DNA of 64,000 nt from Paraburkholderia phytofirmans OLGA172 (GTDB lineage Bacteria; Pseudomonadota; Gammaproteobacteria; Burkholderiales; Burkholderiaceae): the NCBI RefSeq assembly GCF_001634365.1, contig NZ_CP014578.1:1674001-1738000 (forward strand). Direction: 5' to 3'. The stretch's first letter is position 1. Each line of letters begins with the position of its first letter. A model generated the notes under the pieces. It saw nothing but the letters and a program-made list of their open reading frames with translations. It did no database searches and was not told the DNA's origin. The translations under genes were made by a program, and so were the position numbers. Of the stretch, positions 1 to 9,354 are shown piece by piece.

Positions 1-1
1 A

Positions 2-1036
2 CTTGTCCTGCACACGATCACTCTGATGGCTGCGTTGTCTAGCCCGCAGTCCGGGCAGCGGTTCCATCGGGGTGACGTTTACATGCCACTCACGCCCATG
101 TTCCATGTTCACGCATGGGGTGTTCCCTACGTCGCTACGGCGCTTGGCGTCAAGCAGGTATATCCCGGTCGATACGTCCCGGACCGTGTGTTGAAGCTGG
201 TCCGCGACGAAGGCGTTACGTTCTCGCATTGCGTCAGCACTGTCCTGCATATGCTACTGGTCTGTCCCGAGGCAAAGAACGTTGACCTGAGCAAGTGGAA
301 GATTGTTATTGGTGGGGCAGCACTACCGCACGGTCTGGCACGCGCCGCGCTCGACCGAGGCATTGACGTCTTTACCGGTTATGGCATGTCGGAGACCTGC
401 CCCTTGCTCACGCTTTCACAGTTGCGACCTGGCAGTGAGTCGCTTGATATCGATGAACAGGTTCGCCTGCGCTGTAAAACCGGTTTTCCGGTCCCGCTCG
501 TTGATCTGCGCCTCGTAAATGAAAGCATGGAGAACGTCGCGCACGACGGCAAGGGCTACGGCGAGATTGTGGTGCGCGCGCCTTGGCTTACGGAGGGCTA
601 TCTTAAAGATCCGATAGCCTCCGCGCGGCTCTGGGAGGGCGGTTATCTGCATACCCAGGACATAGCCAACGTCGATGCTACAGGCAACGTGCAGATCACT
701 GACCGAATCAAGGACGTGATCAAGTCCGGCGGCGAGTGGGTTTCGTCATTGGAGATCGAAAGCATAATCTCGCGACACCCGGGTGTTGCTGAAGTAGCGG
801 TGATCGGCATGAAGGATGAACGTTGGGGAGAACGGCCTGTGGCGCTTGTGGTTATAAAGCCGGATGCTCAGTCGCCAGTTACGGAGGACCATATCAGACA
901 GCATGTGCTTATGTTCAGTGAAAAGGGGCAGATTTCTAAGTATGCGGTGCCGCAGGTTGTGAAGTTTGTCAATGCACTCGAAAAAACAAGCGTCGGCAAG
1001 ATGAATAAGAAACGGATGCGCGAGCAATTCGGTTGA
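2..1036 (+). CDS. Acyl-CoA synthetase (AMP-binding enzyme), 5' end outside window
   Basis: This is the C-terminal two thirds of an ANL-superfamily acyl-CoA ligase, which would activate a fatty or aryl acid to its CoA thioester with ATP. The frame is open from base 2, so the start lies upstream of the window. Visible motifs are the FHVHAWG segment, GGAALP, the adenylate-binding YGMSE motif, a TQDIA..D segment with the ITDRIKDVIKSGGEWVS hinge, and the terminal catalytic lysine region GKMNKK. Codons 1-8 resemble the same stretch of the truncated homologue at 12356-12937, but the two DNA sequences are clearly diverged. It is followed in the same direction by SDR and enoyl-CoA hydratase genes, which suggests an acyl-CoA degradation set. 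The substrate cannot be read from the sequence. Confidence 0.9.
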   Translation, partial: LVLHTITLMAALSSPQSGQRFHRGDVYMPLTPMFHVHAWGVPYVATALGVKQVYPGRYVPDRVLKLVRDEGVTFSHCVSTVLHMLLVCPEAKNVDLSKWKIVIGGAALPHGLARAALDRGIDVFTGYGMSETCPLLTLSQLRPGSESLDIDEQVRLRCKTGFPVPLVDLRLVNESMENVAHDGKGYGEIVVRAPWLTEGYLKDPIASARLWEGGYLHTQDIANVDATGNVQITDRIKDVIKSGGEWVSSLEIESIISRHPGVAEVAVIGMKDERWGERPVALVVIKPDAQSPVTEDHIRQHVLMFSEKGQISKYAVPQVVKFVNALEKTSVGKMNKKRMREQFG

Positions 1037-1373
1037 TGTTCGAGGTAAGTCGGCATTTTTGTCATTGTAGGACACGGCCTCGCAATCCTTGCCGACTACT
1101 AGCCCCGAGTTAGGTGTACCGGCCGGAACGTGACGGAATAGGTGAGGGCTGACTATCACGCCCTAGTGCGTCGCGGAAAGCAGAGCGTCGCATCGACGTT
1201 GAGAAGCGGAAAATTTGCGAGCGCTTTCTGCGGCACCCAGCTATGTTTACCTGGCTCTTTACTGCGCACGTTACCGACAATCGACGTCGGAGTAATGGTC
1301 GACAACGAAACGACCGGGTTCAATCGGGTCGACCGCTTAAGGACCTTCGGTTCAGCAAACAGGAGTTCTCCCC
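1037..1373. other. Intergenic region, no gene seen
   Basis: About 340 bases separate the ligase from the SDR gene. Short open frames here have no recognisable similarity and no good start context. The region ends in an AGGAG ribosome binding site for the SDR gene. A promoter may lie here, but no convincing -35/-10 pair was identified. Confidence 0.5.
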
Positions 1374-2156
1374 ATGGGTAGGATTAGTCATTTTTTTGAT
1401 CTCACCAACAAGACTGCACTCATCACCGGCGGGTCGCGCGGGCTGGGTCTCCAGATTGCCGAGGCGCTCGGCGAGTACGGAGCGAACTTGGTGCTTTCGG
1501 CGCGGAAGGCTGACGAACTGCGCGATGCGCAGGACCACCTGCAGCGACTTGGTATAGATGCTGAATGCGTCACCGCGGATAGTACTATCGACAGTGACAT
1601 TCATCGGCTTGGGGCCGAAGCGATAGCAAAGTTTGGCAAGGTTGACATTCTCGTCAATAATGCCGGCGCCACATGGGGTTCGCCCGCTAGTGAGCATCCG
1701 CTGGAGGCGTGGGACAAGCTTATGAACCTCAACGTGCGCGCTGTTTTTCTGCTTTCCCAGTACATCGGCAAGCACTCGATGATCCCATGCCGATATGGGC
1801 GGATTATTGATGTCGCCTCAATCGCCGGCCTTCGCGGCAATCAGCCGGGTTCGCCCCCGACGATTGCGTATAACACAAGCAAGGGCGCCGTGGTGAACTT
1901 CACGCGGGCGCTGGCTGGCGAGTGGGGGCAGTTTGGAATTACCGTCAATGCACTGGCGCCGGGGTTTTTTCCGTCCAAGATGACAAACGGGACGATCGCG
2001 GAGCTCGGGGTCGACTCGCTGACGGCTGGCGTTCCCTTGAAGCGTATCGGCGACGACACCGACCTACAGGGCGCAGCGTTGCTGTTCGCTAGCGACGCTG
2101 GAAAGCATATTACAGGACAGATTCTCGCCGTCGACGGCGGCTATACCGCTGTTTAA
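1374..2156 (+). CDS. SDR-family oxidoreductase
   Basis: A 260-residue classical short-chain dehydrogenase/reductase, using NAD(P)H on a hydroxy or keto substrate, possibly a 3-hydroxyacyl-CoA. Seen: the Rossmann motif TGGSRGLG near residue 19, the NNAG motif, the catalytic Ser in VASIAG and the YNTSK catalytic Tyr/Lys pair, then a typical C-terminal LAVDGGYTA. The ATG is preceded by AGGAG at good spacing. It lies between an acyl-CoA ligase and an enoyl-CoA hydratase (49-base gap to the latter), so a dehydrogenation step in the same pathway is the likely role. SDR substrate specificity cannot be assigned from sequence alone. Confidence 0.9.
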   Translation: MGRISHFFDLTNKTALITGGSRGLGLQIAEALGEYGANLVLSARKADELRDAQDHLQRLGIDAECVTADSTIDSDIHRLGAEAIAKFGKVDILVNNAGATWGSPASEHPLEAWDKLMNLNVRAVFLLSQYIGKHSMIPCRYGRIIDVASIAGLRGNQPGSPPTIAYNTSKGAVVNFTRALAGEWGQFGITVNALAPGFFPSKMTNGTIAELGVDSLTAGVPLKRIGDDTDLQGAALLFASDAGKHITGQILAVDGGYTAV

Positions 2157-2205
2157 GGTTACAGCGCCCAATCAGGTATCGGAACCAAGTCAAAGGAAAA
2201 GCACT

Positions 2206-2994
2206 ATGAGCACGGAGCAAAAAACACCGGAAGTCAGGATGACCATCGACGATCACGTGTGCTTGATTTCGCTGGACAACGCAGCAAAGAAAAACGCCAT
2301 CACCCCTGAGTTGCTCGACCAGCTTTCAAAACATCTTACGACGTTTGATGACGACGACGACTTGTGGGTTGCTGTACTCGATCCGGTGGGGGAACATACC
2401 ACCGCGGGTTTAGATATGCCCAAATTCTTTGGGCCAGAAGCCACGGCGAAGCCGATCCCCCCGGACCAAGTAGACCCGTTCGGGTTGGCGCGTCGATGCA
2501 AGAAGCCGGTAGTGTCCGTCGTGCACGGCATCACCTACACGATCGGCATCGAAATGATGCTCGCGAGCGACATTGTGATTGCGGCTGACACGGCAAAGTT
2601 CTGTCAACTCGAGTCTAAGCGGGGTATCGCGCCGCTTGGTGGTGCGCACTTCCGTTATGTGGAGCGTGCCGGTTGGGGTAATGCGATGTACCACTTGTTT
2701 CTGTGTGACGAATTCGGGGCGCAGGAGGCTCTACGGATTGGCTTTGTGCAAGAAGTATTGCCGTATGGACAACATCGCGAGCGGGCGATCGAGATCGCGC
2801 GACTCATCTGCAAATGTGCACCAATCGGCTTGCGTACAACCAAAGAAGCGGCGTTGATCTACGCCCGTGACGGCGAGGAGAAGGCAATCGCCGCCATTCC
2901 CGCCATGCAGGAGACAGTGTTCGCCACTGAGGACTTTAAAGAAGGAATCCGATCATTTAAGGAACGTCGGGAGGCGAAGTTCTTGGGGCGTTGA
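2206..2994 (+). CDS. Enoyl-CoA hydratase/isomerase family protein
   Basis: A 262-residue crotonase-fold protein, usual length for the family, expected to hydrate or isomerise an enoyl-CoA. Seen: the first oxyanion-hole region around HTTAGLDMPKF, the core CKKPVVSVVHG followed by IEMMLASDIVIAA, and a glutamate in QLESKRGIAPLGG near the usual active-site position. The second oxyanion glycine segment reads HGITYTIGIE, a little off consensus. AAGGA lies upstream of the ATG. It is last in the ligase-SDR-hydratase run and is followed by a strong hairpin. Which of the many crotonase reactions it performs is not known. Confidence 0.88.
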   Translation: MSTEQKTPEVRMTIDDHVCLISLDNAAKKNAITPELLDQLSKHLTTFDDDDDLWVAVLDPVGEHTTAGLDMPKFFGPEATAKPIPPDQVDPFGLARRCKKPVVSVVHGITYTIGIEMMLASDIVIAADTAKFCQLESKRGIAPLGGAHFRYVERAGWGNAMYHLFLCDEFGAQEALRIGFVQEVLPYGQHRERAIEIARLICKCAPIGLRTTKEAALIYARDGEEKAIAAIPAMQETVFATEDFKEGIRSFKERREAKFLGR

Positions 2995-3012
2995 GTGCTG
3001 TGTCTATAAGAA

Positions 3013-3037
3013 GAGACGCCTTTGGCAAAGGCGTCTC
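3013..3037 (+). terminator. Hairpin after the acyl-CoA gene set
   Basis: A perfect 11-bp stem, GAGACGCCTTT / AAAGGCGTCTC, with a GGC loop, begins 19 bases after the hydratase stop codon. No uridine tract follows, so it may be a weak intrinsic terminator or an mRNA 3'-end stabiliser. Confidence 0.6.
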
Positions 3038-3442
3038 CATTATGCGCGTAGTCTGGATCTATCGAATGGGCGTGTCCAACATCCTATTTAAGAAGATTGG
3101 AGCTTTGGGCTGACCGCGACTTGGCACGTGTTTTTTTCAATGCCTGGGATTCGGCCCGGAGAGGTACGGGCAGCTTGCAATCGTTCGGTGCGGGCTCGCC
3201 CGCTAGCCAGGCAATCTGATCCCGGAGCGATCGATAGACGACCGGGTCGTGAACCAGTCCGGGTTGGATTTTGCGGTGTATCCGACCTCCCTCGGCATGT
3301 AGCCGCTTGAATACTGTAAGGTTTGCGGACTCGCTGAAGAGTACATCGGGATGCCGCATTGCGTAATTGCTCGCGTCTGACCATTTCGGTCACGGCGTGT
3401 CATGCTAGTGCCCGTGTAGCCGATGAGTTCAGGCCGCTCACG
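3038..3442. other. Degenerate region, no gene recognised
   Basis: Open frames on both strands here give no recognisable domain. A small TGACC/GGTCA inverted repeat lies at 3378-3392. The stretch is probably decayed DNA leading into the transposase relic. Confidence 0.4.
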
Positions 3443-3760
3443 TTAATATGAGAATGTCGTCGTATCCTGCAGCAATAGCATAGGGCCGTCTGTAGCAAAA
3501 AAACGGGCCGCGCTCACCTGAAAATGACCGCTCAGGATGTCCTGTTCGCTGACACGATCATTAGCAAAAAATCGATACGCTGCTTTCGTCGACGCCCAGT
3601 CCTGACATGCAAACGGAGTGGGTTGGCCCATGCCGCACCACAACCGCTATAGCAGCAGTGCGAAACGCTTGCGCAACCTCGAGTCCTTGGATTTACTTCC
3701 TTCGACGTCCGCTCGAACCACGCCCGGTCATCTGGCTGTCGTTTCCCGGACATCTCTCCC
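3443..3760 (-). pseudogene. IS4-family (Tn5-like) transposase N-terminal relic
   Basis: On the minus strand the stretch WASTKAAYRFFANDRVSEQ and a later LLLQDTTTFSY match the N-terminal DNA-binding part of IS4/Tn5-type transposases, where W..TKAAYRFF and QDTT.F are hallmarks. Pieces of the preceding part are in a different frame (3532-3760), and the reading frame stops soon after FSY, so the catalytic DDE domain is missing. No terminal inverted repeats were found. It is a short dead remnant. Confidence 0.7.
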
Positions 3761-3844
3761 ACACGCTGGTCCCGATGTATGCCCGGTTACCAGGTTTCGC
3801 GGCTCGGATGTGGGTAATTACAAGCCGGACCACACGCTTACGGA

Positions 3845-4885
3845 TCATCCTTCGCAATGCAATTCGCTGAGCCTGCAAAGCAGGATGCCGTATCCCGTGA
3901 GATGCCCAAGATACACGCTCGTAAAAACGCCGGAGGCCGGTAAGGCTTCTATGAGTTGCCGCAAGTCCTCCATCTCGAGCGGAGCCTTCTCCAGGCCCGG
4001 GTGTTCCACTCTCAGGTCTGCTACTTTAGCCAGTTCCAGGTGCGCTGAAACAAGCCTGCCCAGCCCGGCAAGAAAGGCTGCCCTCCATCGCGCATCGAGC
4101 GCGACGAACTGGTCATGAAACGTATCCATTGTTTCCAGAAAGTTGACCAGAGAATCAAAGACCTCGTGATAGCACCCGAACAGGGGAAGGCGAACACGGT
4201 TCCGGTTAAGGTGCGGAGACACCCACGCCTGCTCAAGATCTGCCTTCAACAGGGTATTCGCCTGCTTGAGATTGGTGCTCGATGCTCGCAGTTTTGCGGT
4301 CAGCGGCCTGATTTCCCGCTTGTCCAACGCCCCGCTGGCTAGCAGTGACATGACCTCCGTCGCTTGCTGGTTTCCGTCGTTGACGAGGCTGTTGGCCCAG
4401 TAGCCATGATCTGGCGGACAGGCTACCTGCTGGATGATGAAGCCGAGAAGCATGCCCAGCACCACACCAATGAGGCGCTGTTCGAGCAGCGGCATGTGCT
4501 CGCCGGTATAGAGAACGAGCGTCATTGGCACAGTGACGCTGGTCATCTGGAACAACGACGGCTTGATGCGGACGATAGCGAAAATGACCAGAGGCAACAG
4601 GAATGCGCCGAGCCACAGATGTGGCGCGGTGAACCAGATCAGCAGCGTGCCCAGCGGCATGGCCACGACGTTCGACACAACGCGTTTATAGAAATAGCTG
4701 CGCGCAGCGGAAATCGAACTGCCGAGTGCCAACGTCAGCATGGCCGAGCCTGCAAGGGAGACGGCGGCATCGGGATAGCCGAAATAGGAAGGGATTGCGA
4801 AGCCAATCCAGAGGCCTAACGTGAGCTTCGCGTATTTCGCTGTTTCGGACAGCGAAAAGCGCGCTATGGCACGGCGAAATGGTGT
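3845..4885 (-). pseudogene. FUSC/aromatic-acid-exporter family protein, 3' segment, split by IS3
   Basis: The minus strand encodes a FUSC/ArAE-type inner-membrane exporter. Hydrophobic segments (GLWIGFAIPSYFGYP, LLIWFTAPHLWLGAFLLPLV, GVVLGMLLGFII) are followed by a helical cytoplasmic part. The frame runs open to 4885, where the IS3 element begins. Removing the IS and one AAG copy joins it in frame to 6208-6285, giving about 373 codons from an ATG preceded by AAGGGG, but that short 5' piece also contains a TAG. A start inside 3845-4741 would lack the N-terminal region. Inactive as it stands. A homologous scrap occurs at 59205-59340. Confidence 0.85.
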
Positions 4886-4938
4886 AAGTGAACCGCCCCG
4901 GATTTGGTGGAGGCTCCAATTTTTGAGAAAATGGAGCT

Positions 4939-5262
4939 ATGAACAAGTCGAACAAATTTTCTGCTGAAGTCCGCGAGCGTGCTGTGCGCATGGTGCAAGA
5001 GCATCGGGGCGAGTATCCCTCGCAGTGGGCAGCGATCGAATCCATCGCCCCCAAGATCGGCTGTACGAGCCAGACGCTGCTGGGATGGGTCAAGCGAGAA
5101 GAAGTTGATAGGGGTGAGCGTGAGGGCGTCACGACGTCGGAACGTGAGCGCCTCAAGGCACTGGAGCGTGAGGTTAAGGAACTGCGCCGTGCCAATGAGA
5201 TCCTGAAGCTGGCGAGCGCATTTTTCGCCCAGGCGGAACTCGACCGCCGCCTGAAGTCCTGA
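4939..5262 (+). CDS. IS3-family transposase OrfA
   Basis: A 107-residue helix-turn-helix protein with the usual IS3 OrfA order: an N-terminal [17 protein letters not shown] region, a [11 protein letters not shown] recognition part, and a C-terminal leucine-zipper-like coiled coil ([19 protein letters not shown]). It binds the inverted repeats and is normally made alone or fused to OrfB by frameshifting. The stretch A-TTT-TTC near 5220-5226 is a possible slip site; that is inference. Confidence 0.92.
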   Translation: MNKSNKFSAEVRERAVRMVQEHRGEYPSQWAAIESIAPKIGCTSQTLLGWVKREEVDRGEREGVTTSERERLKALEREVKELRRANEILKLASAFFAQAELDRRLKS

Positions 5263-6173
5263 AGGCCTTTATCGATCAGCATCGCGACACCTTCGGGGTC
5301 GAGTCGATCTGCAAGGTCTTGCGGATTGCCCCGTCTGGCTATCGGCGTCATGCCGCACAGCTTCGCGATCCGTCGCGGCGCTGTGCCCGAGCGAAACGCG
5401 ATGAGTTTCTGAGTCCGGAAATCAAGCGAGTCTGGCAGGCCAACATGCAGGTCTACGGCGCAGACAAAGTCTGGAAGCAGTTGAACCGGGAGGGTATCGC
5501 GGTGGCACGTTGCACCGTCGAGCGGCTGATGAAGCAACAGGGTTTGCGCGGTGTGAGGCGTGGAAAGCGAGTTCGCACGACGATCCCCGACGTATCGGCT
5601 CCACGCCCGCTCGACCGGGTCAACCGTCAGTTCAAGGCTGACCGGCCGAACCAGCTCTGGGTTTCGGATTTCACGTACGTCTCGACGTGGCAGGGCTGGC
5701 TTTATGTCGCATTTGTGATCGACGTATTTGCTCGGCGCATTGTCGGCTGGCGCGTCAGCTCGTCGATGACCACGGACTTCGTTCTGGATGCACTTGAACA
5801 GGCGCTGTACGCTCGACGGCCGGACAATGACGGAACACTGATCCATCACTCCGATAGAGGTTCGCAATACGTCAGCATTCGCTACAGCGAACGGCTGACC
5901 GAAGCAGGCATCGAGCCGTCGGTTGGCAGCAGGGGCGACAGCTACGATAACGCGCTGGCTGAAACGATCAACGGGCTGTACAAGGCAGAAATGATTCATC
6001 GTCGTGCGCCGTGGAAAACGCGTGAGTCCGTCGAATTGGCGACGCTGGAATGGGTAGCCTGGTTCAACCATCATCGGCTGATGGAACCTCTCGGCTATAT
6101 CCCGCCCGCTGAAGCTGAGGCAAACTACTACCGGCAATTCAGCAATACCATCGCTGTGCCGGCATCAACTTAA
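5259..6173 (+). CDS. IS3-family transposase OrfB (DDE integrase domain)
   Basis: The frame is -1 relative to OrfA. Conserved OrfB sequence ([18 protein letters not shown]) is read in this frame from just after the OrfA end, before any good start codon, supporting production by programmed frameshifting. The rve catalytic domain is complete: first Asp in LWVSDFTYV, second Asp in HHSDRGSQY and the Glu in NALAETING, followed by the [17 protein letters not shown]-terminal signature. No internal stop is present. Confidence 0.92.
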   Translation: MKAFIDQHRDTFGVESICKVLRIAPSGYRRHAAQLRDPSRRCARAKRDEFLSPEIKRVWQANMQVYGADKVWKQLNREGIAVARCTVERLMKQQGLRGVRRGKRVRTTIPDVSAPRPLDRVNRQFKADRPNQLWVSDFTYVSTWQGWLYVAFVIDVFARRIVGWRVSSSMTTDFVLDALEQALYARRPDNDGTLIHHSDRGSQYVSIRYSERLTEAGIEPSVGSRGDSYDNALAETINGLYKAEMIHRRAPWKTRESVELATLEWVAWFNHHRLMEPLGYIPPAEAEANYYRQFSNTIAVPAST

Positions 6174-6207
6174 ACCAACCAGCCTCCACGATTCTCGGGG
6201 CGGTTCA

Positions 6208-6285
6208 AAGAGGTTTGTGGCTGTACAAGGTGGACACGGTTTTATCCTAACCGGTGAAGTTGAGCCGGGCGCGAAGCGCTTTCAT
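6208..6285 (-). pseudogene. FUSC gene 5' fragment displaced by IS3
   Basis: Reading the minus strand from an ATG at 6285 (AAGGGG ribosome site upstream) gives 26 codons ending exactly at the IS3 target duplication, and the frame then continues into 4885-3845 when the IS is removed. Codon 13 is TAG (6247-6249), so the ancestral gene may have been broken before the IS arrived, or the true start may be the downstream GTG. Confidence 0.55.
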
Positions 6286-6769
6286 TCGGGGCAACCCCTT
6301 GGCGTACACCCATTCCGGGACCATGACCGGTCAGGGTCAGTTGGTGAAGCGTCGAGTTGCCGCGCTGCAACCCAGTCATTTTACCTGCGGCATTCTTCAC
6401 CACGCCGTTGTCAGTGCGCAACCGATCGGAACCGACGACGCATTGCATCGTCAAGAACCCTCGCATTTTCTACGCACTCCCGCAGCCTGGAAAGCGGTTT
6501 GAAACAATTGCATGCTCGACACTTCGTCGGATTCGCCCGGTGATGGCTCGACTGTCACTTCGATCAGATAACGGCCTTTACCTCCCGTTTATCTGCGCTT
6601 CGTGTAACAGACCTTTCCATTAAAGCGACTTAGTCCGGAATATGGGTGTTTAAAATTCACCCGTCGTTCGGTGGCGGCGCCGCTCCCTGCATGCCTGTCT
6701 TCCGTTCGACAAGGAACGACATTGCTGAAGAGCGAGACCCCAAACACCTGACCTGCTGGAACGCGACGT
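6286..6769. other. Intergenic region between FUSC and porin relics
   Basis: About 480 bases with no recognisable gene. It should hold the promoters of the divergent FUSC and porin pseudogenes, but no clear promoter pair or operator was identified. Confidence 0.4.
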
Positions 6770-7561
6770 ATGAAGCAAATCTATCGGAGCTTGTTGGGCC
6801 CGGCGATGCTGGTTGCGAGTGCAGCGCACGCGCAAAGCAGTGTCACGCTGTATGGGAAAATCGAGGATGGATTCAACTATACGACCAATGCCCGTGGCAA
6901 CTCGGGCTTCCAGCTTCAGAGCGGTTACGACTATGGCAGCCGGTGGGGGGCTGATGGGAATCGAGGATCTGGGCAGCGGATACCGAGCCATTTTCCAGCT
7001 GGAAGGCGGCTTCGACTTGAATACGGGCAAGCTTAATCAGGGCGGCCGGCAATTTGGTCGGTAGGCATACGTCGGCATCGCGTCGGACAAATTCGGCACG
7101 CTCACGATCGGCCGCCAATACGATCCGAGCGTCGAGATGTTCTCTCCGATGACAGCCAACGGAAACTGAACCGGTTTCCTGTTCTCGCATCCCTACGACA
7201 ACGACAAAACCGACTATTCATTCCGCGTCAACAACGCCGTCAAGTATGTCACTCCGACTATTGGCGGCTTCTCTGCTGAAGCCATGTATGCGTTCAGCAA
7301 TCAGGCCGGTGGCTTTTCGAATAACCGCCTGTACGGTTTCGGCACACAATACCAGAACGGTGGCCTGCAGATCGGCGCCTCCTACCTGAAAATGAACAAC
7401 GCGAGCACGCTGGCGTCAGGTGCCTCGGGAGCGGTAACGAGCGACAACACGTTTAATGCATCGTCGCAACAGAACATCGGCATTGGGGTGAATTAAAGCT
7501 TTTCGAAGGTATTGGTCGGGCTCGCGTACTCGCATGTGGATGTCTACGATCCGACTGTTAA

Positions 7562-8630
7562 GGAAGGTCTGCAAAAGTCCTGGCATTGCGTTGCTGCTGA
7601 GCTATCCTGGAAGCAGAGCCAATTAGGTGGGGAGCAGTGTAATGACGCAACTTGGTCTTGGTCTGGATCTGTCAACGAAGCGCACGCGCAAGCGGGAATT
7701 TCTCGATGAGATGCGACGCGTTGTGCCCTGGTTGAAGCTGATTGCGCTGATCGAGCCGCACTATCCCACGGGCAAAACCGGTCGGCCGCCGTTCCCGATT
7801 GCGACGATGCTGCAGATTCATTTCATGCAGCAATGGTTCGGTCTGTCAGACCCTGCCATGGAAGAGGCACTCTATGACGTGCCGCTGTATCGCGAGTTCG
7901 CGGGTCTCGACGGCGGGATGGTCCGCTTGCCGGATGAAAGCACGATTCTCCGGTTCCGCCATCTGCTGGAAACGCACGGTCTGGCGGTGCAAATGCTGGC
8001 GCTGGTCAATGAAATCCTGACGGAGAAAGGCCTGATGCTTAAGGCTGGGTCGGCAGTCGACGCCACCCTGATCGCCGCGCCCGGTTCGACAAAGAATGGC
8101 TCCGGCACGCGCGATCCTGAAATGCAATCAACGCAGAAAGGTGGCAACTGGTACTTCGGGATGAAAATGCATATCGGCGTGGACGCCGATTCGGGCCTGG
8201 TCCATACGGTCATTGGAACGGCGGCCAATGTTCACGACATTACCGTAGCCCAGACGTTGCTGCATGGTGAAGAAACGGATGTGTACGCGGACGCCGGATA
8301 TCAGGGTATCGAAAAGCGTTGTGAGCCTGAGGCGGTGCGTTGGCATGTTGCAATGCGACCGGCAAAGCGCAGGAAACTGGATCTGAGTGATTCGTTGGAC
8401 GCGATATACGATCAGATCGAACGCCTGAAGGCGGGTATTCGGGCCAAGGTCGAACACCCGTTTCGCATCCTCAAGCGGCAGTTCGGTTACATGAAGACGC
8501 GCTATCGTGGTTTGCCGAAGAACATCGCCCAGATCACCACGCTGTTTGCTTTGGGCAATTTATGGATGGCTCGCAGAGCTTTGCGCAAAGCTTGAAACAC
8601 CGGGCCGATGAAGGCCATATGTCTGGTTGG
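7562..8630 (+). mobile_element. IS5-family element, left end present, right end lost
   Basis: The left terminus GGAAGGTCTGCAAAAGTCC at 7562 matches the outer end of the second copy (rc at 16944). The transposase is intact. No matching right inverted repeat is visible before porin sequence resumes near 8650, and the TTAA at 7558-7561 has no partner on the right. An adjacent deletion probably removed the right end with part of the porin; the right boundary given is approximate. Confidence 0.8.
7642..8595 (+). CDS. IS5-family transposase
   Basis: A 317-residue DDE transposase starting at the ATG of MTQLGLGLDLS, with GGGGAG upstream; an in-frame GTG at 7627 is less likely. Seen: the N-terminal DUF772-type domain (TGRPPFPIATMLQIHFMQQWFGLSDPAMEEALYD), then the catalytic core with AVDATLI (first Asp), YADAGYQGI (second Asp) and a C-terminal VEHPFRILKRQFGY carrying the Glu. 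The gene is complete although the element lacks its right end. It sits inside a porin pseudogene. Confidence 0.93.
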   Translation: MTQLGLGLDLSTKRTRKREFLDEMRRVVPWLKLIALIEPHYPTGKTGRPPFPIATMLQIHFMQQWFGLSDPAMEEALYDVPLYREFAGLDGGMVRLPDESTILRFRHLLETHGLAVQMLALVNEILTEKGLMLKAGSAVDATLIAAPGSTKNGSGTRDPEMQSTQKGGNWYFGMKMHIGVDADSGLVHTVIGTAANVHDITVAQTLLHGEETDVYADAGYQGIEKRCEPEAVRWHVAMRPAKRRKLDLSDSLDAIYDQIERLKAGIRAKVEHPFRILKRQFGYMKTRYRGLPKNIAQITTLFALGNLWMARRALRKA

Positions 8631-9127
8631 AGCGCTCCGGAGCGCGGAAAACCCCTCGCAATCAGCTCACCAACAAAGATCTGAACGCCGAGGTTGCGCT
8701 CGATGTGAAAGGTAACGCTTCAAAGCTAGTTGTGCAGAGCTTCCTTAACTCCTACTTCACCGGCACGACGCAACCACCCGGTGGTACATGGAATTCGTGG
8801 AAGTTCGACAATTTCGAGGTTAGCGGGTTATACCATTTCACGCCGGCGCTCTATCTCGGTGCGTGTTACACCTATACTCAGGCCCGTGTGGATTCCACCG
8901 TCGGGGATTTCAACCCGAAGTGGCACCAGCTGAGCCTGAAGCTCAACTATGACCTGTCGCAGCGCACCTCGTTATTCCTGGAAGGCGCGTATCAGCGCGC
9001 TATCAGTGCACATACCGGGATGGACTTCGACGACGCATTGATCCCTGACGCGGCAGACGTTTCCTCGGGATCAAATCAGATGGCTTACCGGATTGCCTTG
9101 CTGCACCAGTTTTAAGCGTGCTGCAGA

Positions 9128-9350
9128 TTGTCCTGCGAGCGCTCTCACTCGAGCATTGCTTTGTCGCGTGCAATGACTTCCTGCAAATGGGCGCGCGAAG
9201 TCAACCCAAATTCGGGTCTTAGCATCCACGAACGAACTTGCGCCGGGGCAGAGCGCACATCTTCATTTTCTGCAACGTGTGATGGGGCAGCACGCGAACC
9301 AGCGGGCCGTCGCGCAGGCGGTCGATTGCGGCATACACAGCCGGCATGTC
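9128..9350 (-). pseudogene. LysR-family regulator C-terminal relic
   Basis: On the minus strand AAIDRLRDGPLVRVLPHHTLQ is nearly the same as the C-terminal region of the intact LysR protein at 44464-45405 (AAVDGLRDGTLVRVLPSHTLQ). Further similarity (AKTRIWVDF) follows in another frame, so there is a frameshift. Nothing of the DNA-binding part remains. The fragment begins directly after the VOC stop codon, indicating that a deletion joined the two. Confidence 0.75.
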
Positions 9351-9354
9351 GATT

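Larger units (their letters stand above)
4889..6207 (+). mobile_element. IS3-family insertion sequence, complete
   Basis: The element is 1319 bp, bounded by 27-bp imperfect inverted repeats (4889-4915 and 6181-6207), both beginning TGAACCGCCCCG and ending GTGGAGGCT. A 3-bp direct repeat AAG flanks it at 4886-4888 and 6208-6210, as expected for IS3-family insertion. It carries two consecutive frames, orfA and orfB, in a -1 relation. Both are intact, so the copy may be active. It interrupts a FUSC gene. Confidence 0.95.
6770..9115 (+). pseudogene. Gram-negative porin pseudogene interrupted by an IS5 element
   Basis: A Burkholderia-type general porin. Signal peptide MKQIYRSLL...AHAQ, then SSVTLYGKIEDG at the mature start and a C-terminal strand ending NQMAYRIALLHQF with the terminal Phe. 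It is broken several ways: a frameshift near 6945, in-frame stops at 7062, 7167 and 7494, and an IS5-family element from 7562. Porin sequence resumes near 8650, but residues between KEGLQ (7572) and NQLTNKDL are missing, so DNA was deleted next to the IS. Outer-membrane diffusion pore in origin; no functional product expected. Confidence 0.92.

Noticed and set aside
4686..6137. A 483-codon open frame on the minus strand through the IS3 element and FUSC gene
   Set aside because: It is antisense to orfA/orfB and FUSC, has no domain, and arises from GC-rich codon periodicity.
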